Origin: Apteryx mantelli
Taxonomy: Eukaryota > Chordata > Aves > Apterygiformes > Apterygidae
Assembly (NCBI RefSeq): GCF_036417845.1
Contig: NC_089978.1
Span: 138,936,288-139,000,287, forward strand
Direction: 5' to 3'
Length of the DNA stretch: 64,000 nucleotides
The notes under the pieces were generated by a model. That model ran no database searches. It was not told where the DNA came from and saw only the letters and a list, made by a program, of their open reading frames with translations. Position 1 is the first letter of the stretch. Each line of letters starts with the position of its first letter. Position numbers and translations under genes: made by a program. Shown piece after piece: positions 27,764 to 39,500 of this stretch.

Positions 27764-28857
27764 GTGAGGAGACTGGATTATCCCCTTCTGGGTAAGCATT
27801 CGGGAAGTGTTTGAAAGCCAAAGCCGTTTCAACAGCTTTGATGATGAACCCTAAGGGAGGGAGTAGGAGCCAACTTGGACACATCCGCATTTTGCTGCAA
27901 GAGGGACAGTACTACCCTTTTGAAAGTGATGAATTGTTACCAAAGCACACCTCATTTCCTCTCAGTTCTCAGTCTTCCTCTTATTCATAAAATTAATGGT
28001 GAAAGGTTACTTAATGAACAAGCTAAAAGTTGGAATCTCACAGGTGGTCACAGACCATATGGAGGACTCCTCATTTTGTCTCAGACTGGGCTCATCTCTG
28101 AAAATGAGGGAACTTCTTTTCCAGACTTGCACAATCCTCTCCAAGAGTATCAAGTGCACTGTAGCCTCCTGCTTCCATGGGTGTTGATGGCATTGCTTTC
28201 TGCTTGTTTTTAATGCGTGAACATTTCTACAGTGTTCTCAGATGAGACCCACTGACTTATTTTATGTACATCACTGAATACTCTTCAGATAAGTAGGGCT
28301 GAACAGGTTTGATAAACATCTTGATATTAATAAATTTGCCAGTTAAACTGATGGCACTATTCTTAGGTTGAGTTAAACCAAATTGCAAATTTTTTGAGGA
28401 AATACTACTAGATCTGAGGACAGGTATGAAAATTGATTGCCTATGCATGCTTGTTCAGTTATACTGGTTACTTGGTATAGTTTTTGGCTTTCTAGTTAAT
28501 AGGCAAATGCAACCAGCCAAAACAAGTTGTGAGATGTTTACAAATGAAAACACTATTTTCAGAGAAATTCTGAAGCCTAGAATTCACTGTTCCCACTAAA
28601 GCATTTTTGAGCACTCCAGTAATTGCATGAAGAGTTACAAACATGACCAAACTGAATATTCGTTTTCTCATTCCAACAAGGACATGAAGTACTTTCTTTC
28701 AGGTTTTACTTTTTGCTCAGACACATAAGTTGCATGGATTTTCAGTTAGTGAATGCTAGGTTGAGACTGTGTGGCCTTTATCATTAATATGTACATCTTT
28801 TTGGAACAGATGGTGTTGAACAGAAAATGGATTTCTACTGCTTTTCTTTCATTTCAG
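27764..28857 (+). other. Intron 2 of the elongase relic
   Basis: It starts gtgagg and ends ttctttcatttcag. Overlapping open frames at 27875-28213 show no recognisable domain and are taken as chance. Confidence 0.7.
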
Positions 28858-28938
28858 TTTCTGATAACTTCAATTTTGGACAACTACAGCTACCTGTGCC
28901 AGCCAGTGGATTACAGCTGAAGTGAACTAGGAATGAGG
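28858..28938 (+). pseudogene. Elongase relic, exon 3, stop codon and lost donor
   Basis: The 27 codons read FLITSILDNYSYLCQPVDYS, stop, SELGMR, which is the family's YxxxCQxVDYS segment followed by the conserved link to exon 4. The stop is TGA at 28918-28920, where functional members have an ordinary residue (often N). The exon should end after the AGG at 28936-28938, but the next bases are GATTGT, not GT at the splice point. Both defects are seen directly. Confidence 0.88.
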
Positions 28939-29875
28939 GATTGTACAGTTCTGTGCAAAGCTTGCCTTAGACCCTGCTCCGTTTCTCGATATGCAGATTG
29001 TTTTGCTGGTAAATAGCAATTTGCATCCCTAGGAAGCATTTTGCTCCAGTTTATTTGCTTGAAAATTTATTGCACTAAATTGTCTGCTTTAACGGTTGCA
29101 CTTAGCTTTAGCTCTCTAGAGATTAATCACCTCATTTGATATAACCATCTAAGTTCCCTCTTTGATCAGTGGAGAGAGGGTGATCCTACCATTTGAAGAG
29201 AGAGGTCTAATATAAGTATTGCAAATTACCTCTGAAAGATATGTGGCTCCATGGATTTTATAAGGATTCTGGGTGATTACTGTCAACTAGAAAATCAATT
29301 TTTATATCCTAAAATTTGCGTGACATAAATCTCACTCAAAATTTCTGCGAACTGGGGGATTTGGCTAAAACTATTTTTTGCTTGGCCATCACAGGAGGAT
29401 TTAGGACCCACCACCCGCAGCTTTTCAAAATACTGCATGATTTTTTGTCTCTGTCTGAATTTGGAACTATTATATTTTGCCTCTGGATAAAATCAGACTT
29501 CAAACAGATTAAAGCATGGAAATTAGCTTTTCAGCTTTCCAGGTACTTGCCATCAGGCTAGAAACTGTTGTTAAACAGCTCACTTTGCCTTGTCAAAGAA
29601 GAAACAACTTAGCAAACAAATCATCTAACCAGCCAAAGCTACTAAAACTCTAACTGAACGCTTCTCCTCCCCCCAAATCAAGACTCCTTTCTGAGTGCCT
29701 ACTCTGGGGGAAGCAACAGCCATAAAAGACCCACTTAGTTTTTCACCTTAGCTATTGATCCCAGGTGGGCAGCTTTCACATACTGCATGGATCAGTGGTT
29801 AAAAATCTAAGGCAGTAAAACTAAGCAGTGAGTTTGCCTTGAGATCTAACAGCGTTTCCTCGTACTGGCCGGCAG
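28939..29875 (+). other. Intron 3 of the elongase relic
   Basis: It starts with GA where GT is expected and ends actggccggcag. No gene or repeat is recognised within it. Confidence 0.65.
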
Positions 29876-29932
29876 ATGGCAAGAGTGTGTCGGTGGTTCT
29901 TCTTCTCCAAAGCCCTCATGCTGCTGGATCCG
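29876..29932 (+). pseudogene. Elongase relic, exon 4, open
   Basis: The 19 codons MARVCRWFFFSKALMLLDP are bordered by ggcag and gtaagg. This exon should carry the KxxExxDT motif. Here E is replaced by M and T by P, which is unusual for an active elongase. The exon starts with an ATG in frame with exons 5-7. Confidence 0.87.
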
Positions 29933-31038
29933 GTAAGGGGGAACTCTGCTCCATAGCAGAACTGGTGCTCTGAAATAAATCACTCCCTCGTCAGGAAAGG
30001 GCAGAGTGCCAAAAGCTAATGTCCTGGGTTGATCCTGTATTGATTTGGTTGATGCTTTTCACTAAATGCTTTTTTCATGTGTTCTGCTCTGCCTGTTTGT
30101 GGGAATACAGCTGACACTGTCAAAGAAGAGGGCACAGCTTCAGAGTACTGCTACATAGAGACATTTTGCCTGCAAGAGTCCAGCACTGCCACTGGATATC
30201 ATGCTGCTAGGCTTCCTCAAAAGCCTCTTTCCAAGCAAACAAAAAAATAAAATTCCTGAACCTATGTCCAGTTTGCCAGTCTCTATCCCAGTGCCTGTAT
30301 ACATGCTCCACTCCTCAGCAACCTTTCTGTAGGTGGACATTCCCTTTAAACCACAAACAGCCCCTAGGGGAGAAGCTTTTACCTTAGCTGTTGCCAGAAG
30401 GTCTGCCAAAATCTTAGTTACTAGTTGATTAAAGCTGCTGGAATATCTGCTTCCAGACAGGAGCTGTCATTGCTCATCTGGACATATGATAGTGGTTAGT
30501 TATGCAGTAAAGGGACTGCAAATATGCATGTGGCCTGGTATTTCTGCTGCCACAGATTATTCCAAAGCTATGGGTTAAAGGTTTGTATCCCAGGTGAAAT
30601 CAAAAGTTCACGTGAAGGCAGAACCATTTTATAGCTTGCATGTTAGGTGTTCTCCTATATTTCAAATAGTTGCCTGAACTAATAAGGAAATCCCATTTCT
30701 CAGCTTGGTCTGCCAAGGAAGGCTGTATTCTGGCCTGTCTAGGACTCCACAGTCTAGTGCTCTTTGGGGGGATTAGTTGACAACGCACTGTCTGCATAGT
30801 GAATCAGCATGTGGAGCCCATCTAGACCTATTGCCAGTAGGTTCACCCATCCTCTCTGTGTTCTCATCAGCAAGGGCAGCTGCTTTTCATCATAATTTTG
30901 TTTTTTAATAAATGACAGAAGAAATGAGGTTGTGGAGATCCAGAATCACCACTAACTATTCTTATCACCTTCTGGTGTAATATCTTCCTCTGTCTAAACA
31001 CATCAGCTCAAGACTTTCCTTTGTCTGGTTTCTTTCAG
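29933..31038 (+). other. Intron 4 of the elongase relic
   Basis: It starts gtaagg and ends ggtttctttcag. No other feature is recognised. Confidence 0.7.
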
Positions 31039-31153
31039 GTTTTCTTTATTCTGCGCAAGAAACAAGAACAAGTGATTTTCCTGCATGTATATCACCATGG
31101 CCTAATGCTGTTCAGCTGGTGGTCAGGGGTCAAATATGTGCCTGGGGGACAAG
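31039..31153 (+). pseudogene. Elongase relic, exon 5, histidine box
   Basis: The exon codes for [20 protein letters not shown] and then [18 protein letters not shown], with a consensus gtaagt donor. It carries the diagnostic HxxHH box (HVYHH), which binds the metal or substrate in the active site. The exon is fully open and the box is intact. Confidence 0.93.
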
Positions 31154-31935
31154 GTAAGTTTCTGTGGACACTGTGTGTTTCAGTTTTTCCTGTGCTTTGG
31201 AGATAACATAAACAGTGCAGATGGGGTGACTGATAGGCAGGAATCTCACCTATTTCCAAAGGTATGAAAAACATGTGAGTTTCAGTGGATACCATCTGCT
31301 CAGTTCTTTGGGCTATTTAGACTGCTATATTCACTGTCTCATCCGTAACAAGAATGTGCCAGTCATTCCCTGTCCAAACAGAAACAACAGTATCATATAC
31401 AAGGTCTGTTTGTACCTCACCCAGACCTTTATTTCCCATTCAGCTGGGCCAAGTTCAGCAGCCTCGATTCTGACTGCACCTTTCTGACTGTATCCAGCTT
31501 ATTTCTCTTTCTAGTCTGTACCCAGACTGCTGCTTCTTTCTGCTCCACCTACACAGAAGCGTCTGAAGCTGACACAGAATACTAAACAATTATAGGCAGG
31601 TCCTACAGAAAAAGCTGGATTACTGGTACTATTTTGGGGGGAAATCGCTTTGGCTAAATGGTCTTGACATCAGAATGGTTTGAAATGCTTAGGCCAGATC
31701 AATAATTCTCTCCTCTGCCTTTGAAGTTCTCTGAAAATGAGATATGGGATGGACATACACTGGAGGGAACAGGGAGATTACGAAATACTTCCTAAGCAGA
31801 CACTAGATTGAAGGTTCACACAAATGGGTAACATGATGTATTTTGAGAGCATTATCACTGTGGATGTCAGCTCATTGCAAGGTTAATCTTGAATGGTTTG
31901 TGTGTCTTGCTCATCCTGACCTTTTTACTCCTCAG
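31154..31935 (+). other. Intron 5 of the elongase relic
   Basis: It starts gtaagt and ends ttttactcctcag. Nothing else is recognised. Confidence 0.7.
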
Positions 31936-32063
31936 CCTTCTTTATTGGGATGTTGAACTCCTTTGTACACATCTTCATGTATGCATATTATGCCCTGGCA
32001 AGCCTGGGACCACAGAGGCAGCATTACCTGTGGTGGAAGCGTTATCTAACCATCATGCAGCTG
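31936..32063 (+). pseudogene. Elongase relic, exon 6, open
   Basis: The split codon G/CC gives A, then [30 protein letters not shown] and [12 protein letters not shown]. The HxxMYxYY motif is intact, and the TxxQ part of TxxQxxQ sits at the exon end with its second Q in exon 7. The donor is gtaatc. Confidence 0.92.
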
Positions 32064-33386
32064 GTAATCAATTCCATGTATTCATCTCTGCACTTTCACT
32101 TCTTGGGTATGATGGCCCTTGCTCTCTGTCTCTGTACCCTCTGTGGGGGCTCAACTCTTTCTGTTTGTTTCCTGTGGAAATGATCATGTTCTTAGGTGTC
32201 CTAATGTCCCACTATGAGAGGTGAACTGATCAGTTATATGTACTGAATACTACTCTCAGGAAACTACCAAGAGGCCTTCAGTGACCACATCAGCTTCCAA
32301 CTAATAAGCTCCATTTTCATAATGGGAAGAAAAGAGAGAAAAATTAAAAATTAGACTTCTCTCTCTTCTATTGTATGTATCAGCCTTTTCTTCTCTGGAG
32401 CAGCTTGATTTTGAGGTGTTGGGCAATAACTTGGTAGAGCTTTGGATTGTTGGTAGGGCAGAAAATCGGGCAGCTTTCATTCCGTTTCTTCAAAAAGGAA
32501 GGGCATGTCTAACTGCAGGCAAACAGAGAGGGGTTAAAGAAAATAAATGTGAGTTTTACTCCCTATGTGGAGAATCCCCTTGGATTTTCTTTCCCTCATC
32601 TCTGAAAGGGTGGCAAATCCTGACAATTCCACTCAGTGTTTTTTCAAAAATAAAGCATAAAAGCAATGTTCTAGGCAAGGACAATAATTACAGTAAGTAT
32701 GTGGGAGAGTTAATTCCGCACAAACAGAGATTATGGAAACAAAGTGTATGTAGTTACCAACGAAGAGAAGCAGATGTAAAATAGTCATGCACAGAAGGCT
32801 GGCCCAGAACTCTTATTTATCCTGGATGGTAAAACCAGAACAAGAAAGAGCAGCACGAAATCAAAAGATATTTGTAAGGCAAAATATAGCACAGGACATC
32901 AGTTTTTATTTAACGTATTCTCAGTATGTAGAACTCATTAATTCAGGGTATCAAGGCAAGTTCAAATGAAGAAAAGTAGCATCTGTAGTTCCTTTCTATA
33001 AAATACCAGTCACAGTGGTTATGGGTATGATCTGATTGCCATCTGAGGAGAGGAGTCTCCCACCTTTAGTTTCCATATTCCAAAACAGAATTACTGGCCA
33101 GTCGCAGAGGAGGGACCCAAGGGCTATGGTCTGTTCTTACATGGGAGAGACTGAACTCCAGACCTGCTCCTTTTAGCAGTGGGCAAGATTCAACGTGATA
33201 TCCTTCTGTGTTGTGCAAAACACTGCTGAGCTCAAAAGACAAGTTTGTCAAGGCATGCAGGTGGTACTCTGGGTTGAGGACACAACTAGTATGAGTGATG
33301 CTCTTTATGCTGGGCTAAATGGTCAGTCTGGGTATGCCTTATGTAGGATCCCTAATCTGTCTGCTTCTTTCCTCCCCCTCCTTCAG
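32064..33386 (+). other. Intron 6 of the elongase relic
   Basis: It starts gtaatc and ends ccccctccttcag. It contains a + strand open frame at 32371-32784 (137 residues) with no recognisable domain, taken as chance. Confidence 0.65.
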
Positions 33387-33557
33387 GGCCAATCTGTGGC
33401 CGTTGCTGCTCATTCTTCCTACAAACTCTTCACAGAGTGCCCGTTCCCCAACGGCTTCAACACTTCAGTCTTCCTCTACATTCTCAGCCTTATCACTCTC
33501 TTCCTACACTTCCACTGTCAAACCTACATTAGGGGAAAGCAGGAGGAGCTAACCTAA
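33387..33557 (+). pseudogene. Elongase relic, last exon, open
   Basis: The 56 codons start GQSVAVAAHSSYKLFTECPF, then PNGFNTSVFLYILSLITLFL and a short tail ending RGKQEELT with TAA at 33555-33557. This corresponds to the last membrane segments. The tail is short and lacks the KKxx-type ER retrieval signal found in many family members. Confidence 0.88.
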
Positions 33558-36500
33558 AGAAAACCAAAGAGGAGAGTGAGCACAGTTTGATGAACTTGCA
33601 CATTCTCGGCTGTTTCTACAATGACTGTGTGAAGAAAATGTATTTAGAGAGGGTGTGGGAGAGCTATTTGTGCAGACTCTTAGGTACATTAAAATATTTC
33701 AAATTAGGAAGAGAAAAGAAAATACCTAAAAACAGGGATTAGAGTACTGAGGAGTTCACTTATTTGATGCTGAGGCAAATCCAAGCCAAATAGTCATCAA
33801 CATAGCAGCCTTTGTGAAATTAGCCTAAGAGGATCCCTTCCTGCCCCTCCATCTGTCAGCTCATTTTGCAAGGTCTAGCATCCCACCATGACTCCTTGGC
33901 TCATTTCTTAGGCTGCAAAGGATTTGTTTCCATTCATAAGCCCATCTCAGTTTATCTTCCTTGATCCGGCAGGGTCAAGTGCCTCCAGCCTGAGAGTGGT
34001 GTCCAGGTAACAGGAGAAGCCGGGAGCTTACTGGAACTGCAGGATGCACTCTCCTGTTTGCTGCATCCCAGCCTTTCCTATTAAAGATGCTCCCACCAGG
34101 ACTAGGGTGACTTACAGCTATATAGGCCTGATGATTTCAGTTTACATTAGTGTAAACAAGATGAAAATTGGACATTATATATGAAAAGCTGCCTCTTCTT
34201 TCACTGTTATGAAACTAAAGAGAAGGCATTATTAGTCTCTGGTCTGTCATTCAAGTATTTTCACCCTAAACAAGAAATTAATGTAGTGAGAGTCATCATG
34301 GACCATTTTCTGGAACACTTATTTGTCTTTGGTTGCTCTCATAACACCAGAAAGAAAACTTTTTATGCATGAGGATCTTGTCATTGTTGCTTAGAGACGC
34401 CACATTTTTGAATAGCCAGAATGGACTGAAGTTTCGCATTCCTAACTTCTTTCTCCAGTTTGTAATAACTGTTATTATTTTAGTCTCTCATTAAAGGTGA
34501 AAAAGATTCACACCACCATAAACAATCACCTTCATGACTGAATTCTACTTGTATTAGTACAAAATTTACAGAGTCAGCTCCCTGGCTAGGGTAAAGCTGC
34601 ATAGCTCCATTGACTTCATCACATCAGTTATTGGCACCCTTTGGCTTCTAAATTGGTTAAAAAGCTAGAATTTGGCCCCTATATTCATCTACAGGTATTT
34701 AAATACCCCTAAAGTTTTGATCTGGTAGACCTTTTGGAAATCCTAAATTTAGATTTTAAACTATAAAATAGTATTTATTTATTGCATTCTCCATTTTGTT
34801 TTAAAAATACTATTATGCAGTAGTGTTTTTTTTTTACAGAAAGCCCCTAAAGGAGAATTTTAGCTTTAAAATTGGTAACTTCAGGACATTGCTATTGCCA
34901 AGACAAATTCACCTCAAATGTAAACAGGCCTAACTCCTCCGGAAAGGAGTTAGAGGATTATATACTAGCCTGTACCTAGAAAATGGGTGTATTCAAAAAA
35001 TTGTGTGCTTTGTACCAATTTGGAATTCAGCGGCTATGCAAAATAAATGCAGCTTGTGCATCACTGGTCTGCATGCATATGCTATATGCCTCTTCCTTAG
35101 CTACTACATACCCGTCTAAGATAAACCAGTATTCTTCCATTCCTTGCCCTCCTCCCCTCAAACACAAACAGAAAGGATTTGTTTATGCTACCACAGTAAT
35201 ACATTATGAATGTCATTCCATTGATTTAAGTAGTCTTTTTTTTTTTCGAATTTTCACTGGTAAATATGAAAAGAGATGCACAGCTTTTTTTACATCTCTC
35301 TGCTAGCTGTTTTTCTTCCTGCCAAGTATTTCTCCACCCTACTTACTAAATAAATTGTGCTGCTCTTGAATACTAGAATATTACTATTTTTAGAGCTTTG
35401 AACAATAAACCTCTGGGTGAATCCTCCATTCTTTCCCTTTTTTTTTGGTGAGACGGGAAAAGAATCTGCTGTGTATCAAATACACTGTACTCACATTCAG
35501 GGTTTCACCAAAGGCCTCTCCAGCATTGTACGCTTAGTGCAAGTAAAGCTGTTTTATTACTTCTATCCACTTAATGAGTCACTTATGTCCCTATGATGCT
35601 TAAATCATCAATGCATTTGGCCCCCTGGTTTTATGGTAGAGCATAACTCTTCCCACAGCTGGCTAAATTATCTGTGTTTAAAAAGAAATCTAATGATTTC
35701 AGCTCATTTTCCTATACGTGAGATGATCATAAACAGATCCTGACCTGAGTTTCCCCTCACATAAGCTTTCTCAGTTTGTAGTTACCAATTTTGAGGGCTT
35801 CACTAATAATTTCATACCAGAGTGATACTCAAGTGTTTTGATTTTCCTTGATTTTTTCATAATTCAAGACAGCTTAAAAAACAGAACTGAGTTGGAAATT
35901 TGGATGAGATTACTGAACATCTTTGCAAATCCTTTTGTTTAAATTTGTAAATATGTCAACTAGCTTTTTTTTTAAGTAGCCCATCTGGCTAAATTTGTAT
36001 CTGTGTAAGACAGAACTAACTGTAATGGGTTCTGGACCAGGACTGGCCTCACAGCTTGTAATGAAATGTGAAAGTTTCAAATTGCCACTTGACAACTTCT
36101 AGTGAGTGACCAGTCACCTAAATCACATGACAACTACTATTTGTCCTAGTTTCGTAATCCTCAGTCTACCTATCCTTGTCCCTCTTCCTCTCAGCCTGGG
36201 TTAGTGGCCTGATCTTGCACTTCTGAATTGGTAGGAGCTTTTTGCCCTGACTTCAGTGTGCATAGGATGAAAATGAACTATTTTCACCTGGGTGATAAGG
36301 AAGGATTAATTTTGCCCACAGACATTCTGCTTTGCATACATAGATAGATATTCATGTGAAGCACAACCATTGCAAAAGCATCAATGCAAACAAAATCCAT
36401 CTATGACAGTGCTTGCATCAACAGTGAAGTTAAAATGGCACAGGTAGAGCTAAGTGGCTCTGCAGATCTTGATTCCTTCCTCCTTTAGACTGTATTCCTC

Positions 36501-39500
36501 CGTCTTCATTTTTCTAGTTTAAATTGGAATATCAGAGTTGGTATTGTCTGCTTGGGGCATCCTGTTGTGGCAAAAGCAAAAACCAGCAAGCAGAGGTATG
36601 TGCTCCTAGAATTAAAAAAAAAAAAAAGAAAAAAGGCATAGAATGAGATTTCCCCTTTAAGATCAAGTCCCTAGAGTTACAGATTACATCACAGTAATGT
36701 ACTGTAAGTCAAAAGGGCTGGAAATTATAAATTGCAAGTTCGGATGATTCATGCAGTTTGGTAGAGACCAAAGCTTTGAGGGTGAATTGAAAATATCCTG
36801 TGGCAGTTGGATTTATAAAAACCTCTGGGCCAAATGCTGATCCCACTGATATCAATGACAAAGCCTTCAGATTTTACTGGAAACAAGATGGCACAGCTGC
36901 ATGCAAAAAAAAGATGCATTCAGCTACGTGACCTGGTTTGTGTGACAGGAGACCTGGGTGCTACCTGGCTTGTTATTCAAGCTCAACAGATGACTATTAA
37001 GGGCATAGTTGTGTGCAAGTCTTCCCCTTATAAAATGTGGGTCATTATACCTTGTTAGAGCACTTTGCATTCACAGGATGTGAAGCATAATGTAGGTAGT
37101 CTATTTGAATGAATAGGCTTGATTTCTGGTAATGCTCAGCATTTTTCCTACTGTTCAAGTCAGTGTTAGTTATGGATGTTCTGGTCAAATTACTTTTGAA
37201 TAAACCAGAACATTTACTCAATACTTACTTTCTTTTTTAAAATAAATGAGAGAGATTCTTATTTTAACAAAAACAAAATACAGAAAATAAAATCAATTAC
37301 TGTATTATTTAATGGTTTGGGTTTTTTTTTTCCCCCCATCAGTGTGTGATGGAAAGTTTCCAGAGGAACTTGGGCTTATAATTGCAAGGCCATATAAAAT
37401 ACTGGAACATGGTTGGGTTTAACTACTGGATATTTTTGGATACTATCAGAAAATATGACACAGTTTTTAAAAAGGCAGAACAACTCTAAACAATTAATTA
37501 AGCAAAAACAGGATGCAGTAAGTTGTTATGTAAAATAAATAAAAATCTGTTGATACAGATGTAAAACACCTCCAAACCAAACATTAAAATAGATCAGCCA
37601 ACAGTATAAGCAGAACAGTGCGAATTTGCTGAATTCATTAATGAATCACTTCATGGATTAGGCCTTGATAGATAGAGTGCTCACATGCAGATGTTTACTG
37701 TGATTTGTCAATGGCCTTGCACTTAATCCTCCTGGAAAGGAAATAAGAGTCTTTGCTCTGGGGTCTCCCTCAGAGACAGTGGCAGACTCTCTTGCTCACT
37801 CACACTCTGGCCTGAATCATCACAATGCAGGATCAGGCTGCTGGGGAATTAACAAAGTGGAAGGGAAACAAATTTGCCTTTAACCCCTTCAGGTTCTTTT
37901 TGGCTTCAAATGGCTTTCTCACCCTCTGCCAAGGTGAGGGTACTGTTTAGCCAGTGCATGGAGAAGACAGAGAGACGTGACACATAGTCTCCCAGGATGC
38001 ACTTTAATGGGATCCCTGTCCCCACAACCTTCTAGTCTCACCAACGCTGAGGGGTAGTCCTGGGGGCAGAGCAGGCCCCTAGAGGTTGGTAGGCGTCTCT
38101 CCACATCTCAGCATCATGTGTTTATTTTCGTGATGCTGCAACTCCACAGCAGCTGTCAGTGATAAGGTTGGCCCAGTGGGGAGTATTTGTGAAAAGATGA
38201 GGTGTCCCTAAGGTGCCCTTAGTCAGGTATACTAGAGCATGTGTAGTGTGCACGCATGTGTATGGGTAGATGAATGCAGAATCTCTGCAGACTACCTCAG
38301 TTTCTCACCTCACAACATGTGAGACCCCCACATAGGATTTGTCACTTATTTGGTAAGAAGGCCATGGCTTGGTGTGTGGGAGCGTGCCCCCCTGAACAGC
38401 AGCCACACACACCACCATCACTCCTGCTGCGTAACACCATCCATTGGGTGCTGCTCATTGGCTCATGATGGCCTGGATCAGCCAGTTGCATCCGCCTCAG
38501 TACCTCAGTGCAGGGACAGGCCACCATGCAATGCTGGAAATGCATCATAGGTAGGCTGCTGCTGAAGGAGCGGAAGATGGGAGACAGCTACAGAAGTTTC
38601 ATATGTGGTGCACATGATTTTACAGTTCTGAGCATGAGGATGTATTATGCATGTTCCTGGCATGATATTGTAAGGGCCCTGAGGATATGGTCCTTCTTTT
38701 CTCCTGGTGGAGGGGTTGGTAAGTTAGTGTTGGGGATGCAGGTCTGCCTTTGCCGAAGGATAGAGACTCCCTGGTTTTGGCAGAGGTTCTTCTTCTGCAA
38801 AGCCTTATTCTTGTGTGAGTCTCACACAGGCACTAGCTGGTAAAATAGGGAATCTCGGAAGAATCACATTCAGGCAGTGTCTTGATGCTGCCTAAGAAAC
38901 TAGGGCAGTCCCATTTACTAGCCCTCTGTCCAGCCTCAGAAAACCTGCAAATGAGGTTGCAGGATAAGCCATCACTGATGCTGTGAGCAACCCACGGGGA
39001 AAAAAAAATAAAAGTAGCACCTCTTCTAGAGGGGATGGCAATAGACATCATGACTGGATTAGAAAAACTGATAGATTTGGGTAGAAGTGGGAGCTGGAGA
39101 GAATGGTAAATTTTAGTGTGGATGTGCTGGAGTGTAAGAAACCTCAGGGAGTCCCTGGTTAAAACATTAGTAGTGCATTGCAGCACTTGCTATGTCACGC
39201 TATTCTGCATGCTCTCCTTTCTCTCCAATATCTTGGCTTTCTGCTGGTAGCACCGCTCTTCAAGAAGGTGTTCAGAGTCATTTTGCCACACTCAGAAAAT
39301 CAGGGATGCTACATAACAATTACACTTTGAACTTCCCTGCTTGGAGGAGAGGTTTCTTCCTCTTTAACATCACCCTCCCACTTTCTTTTGACCCTTCCTC
39401 TTCTCTTCCCTTGCACGCGTTTATACAGATACCCTGTCCTAAATCCTCAGTGTTGTTAAAGCTGCAGAGGAAGTAGTAGTTTTCTACTCAAACACTATAC

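Larger units (their letters stand above)
25780..33557 (+). pseudogene. ELOVL-family fatty acid elongase, unitary pseudogene (7 exons)
   Basis: Elongases of very-long-chain fatty acids are multi-pass ER proteins that condense malonyl-CoA with a long acyl-CoA. Seven exons with matching phases give a protein of about 265 residues, the usual family size: start MASAWQKTQEYCNWVLQ, then PWPLVYSPLP, YLCQPVDYS, the histidine box [22 protein letters not shown], and a final membrane part with ECPFPNGFN. Lesions: one base missing in exon 2 (about 27654-27658), a TGA in exon 3 (28918-28920), and GA instead of GT at the exon 3 donor (28939-28940). The first family motif KxxExxDT reads KALMLLDP, so E and T are lost. 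The C-terminus ends EELT with no dilysine ER signal. Exons 4-7 are open. The family call is firm. The subtype is open: it looks nearest to the ELOVL4/ELOVL7 or fish Elovl8 type. Two or more sequencing errors in one gene are an unlikely alternative. Confidence 0.88.

Noticed and set aside
27471..27814. Three overlapping open frames read as separate short proteins
   Set aside because: They are the two halves of elongase exon 2 in different frames plus intron read-through, not independent genes.
31889..32224. 111-residue open frame
   Set aside because: It overlaps elongase exon 6 in the wrong frame. The exon 6 frame carries the family motifs.
38770..38820. Possible second copy of the elongase exon 4
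   Set aside because: The bases ggttcttcttctgcaaagcc match exon 4 at 19 of 20 positions, but there is no acceptor or donor, the match ends quickly and no neighbouring exon 5-7 copies were found. Chance is more likely.
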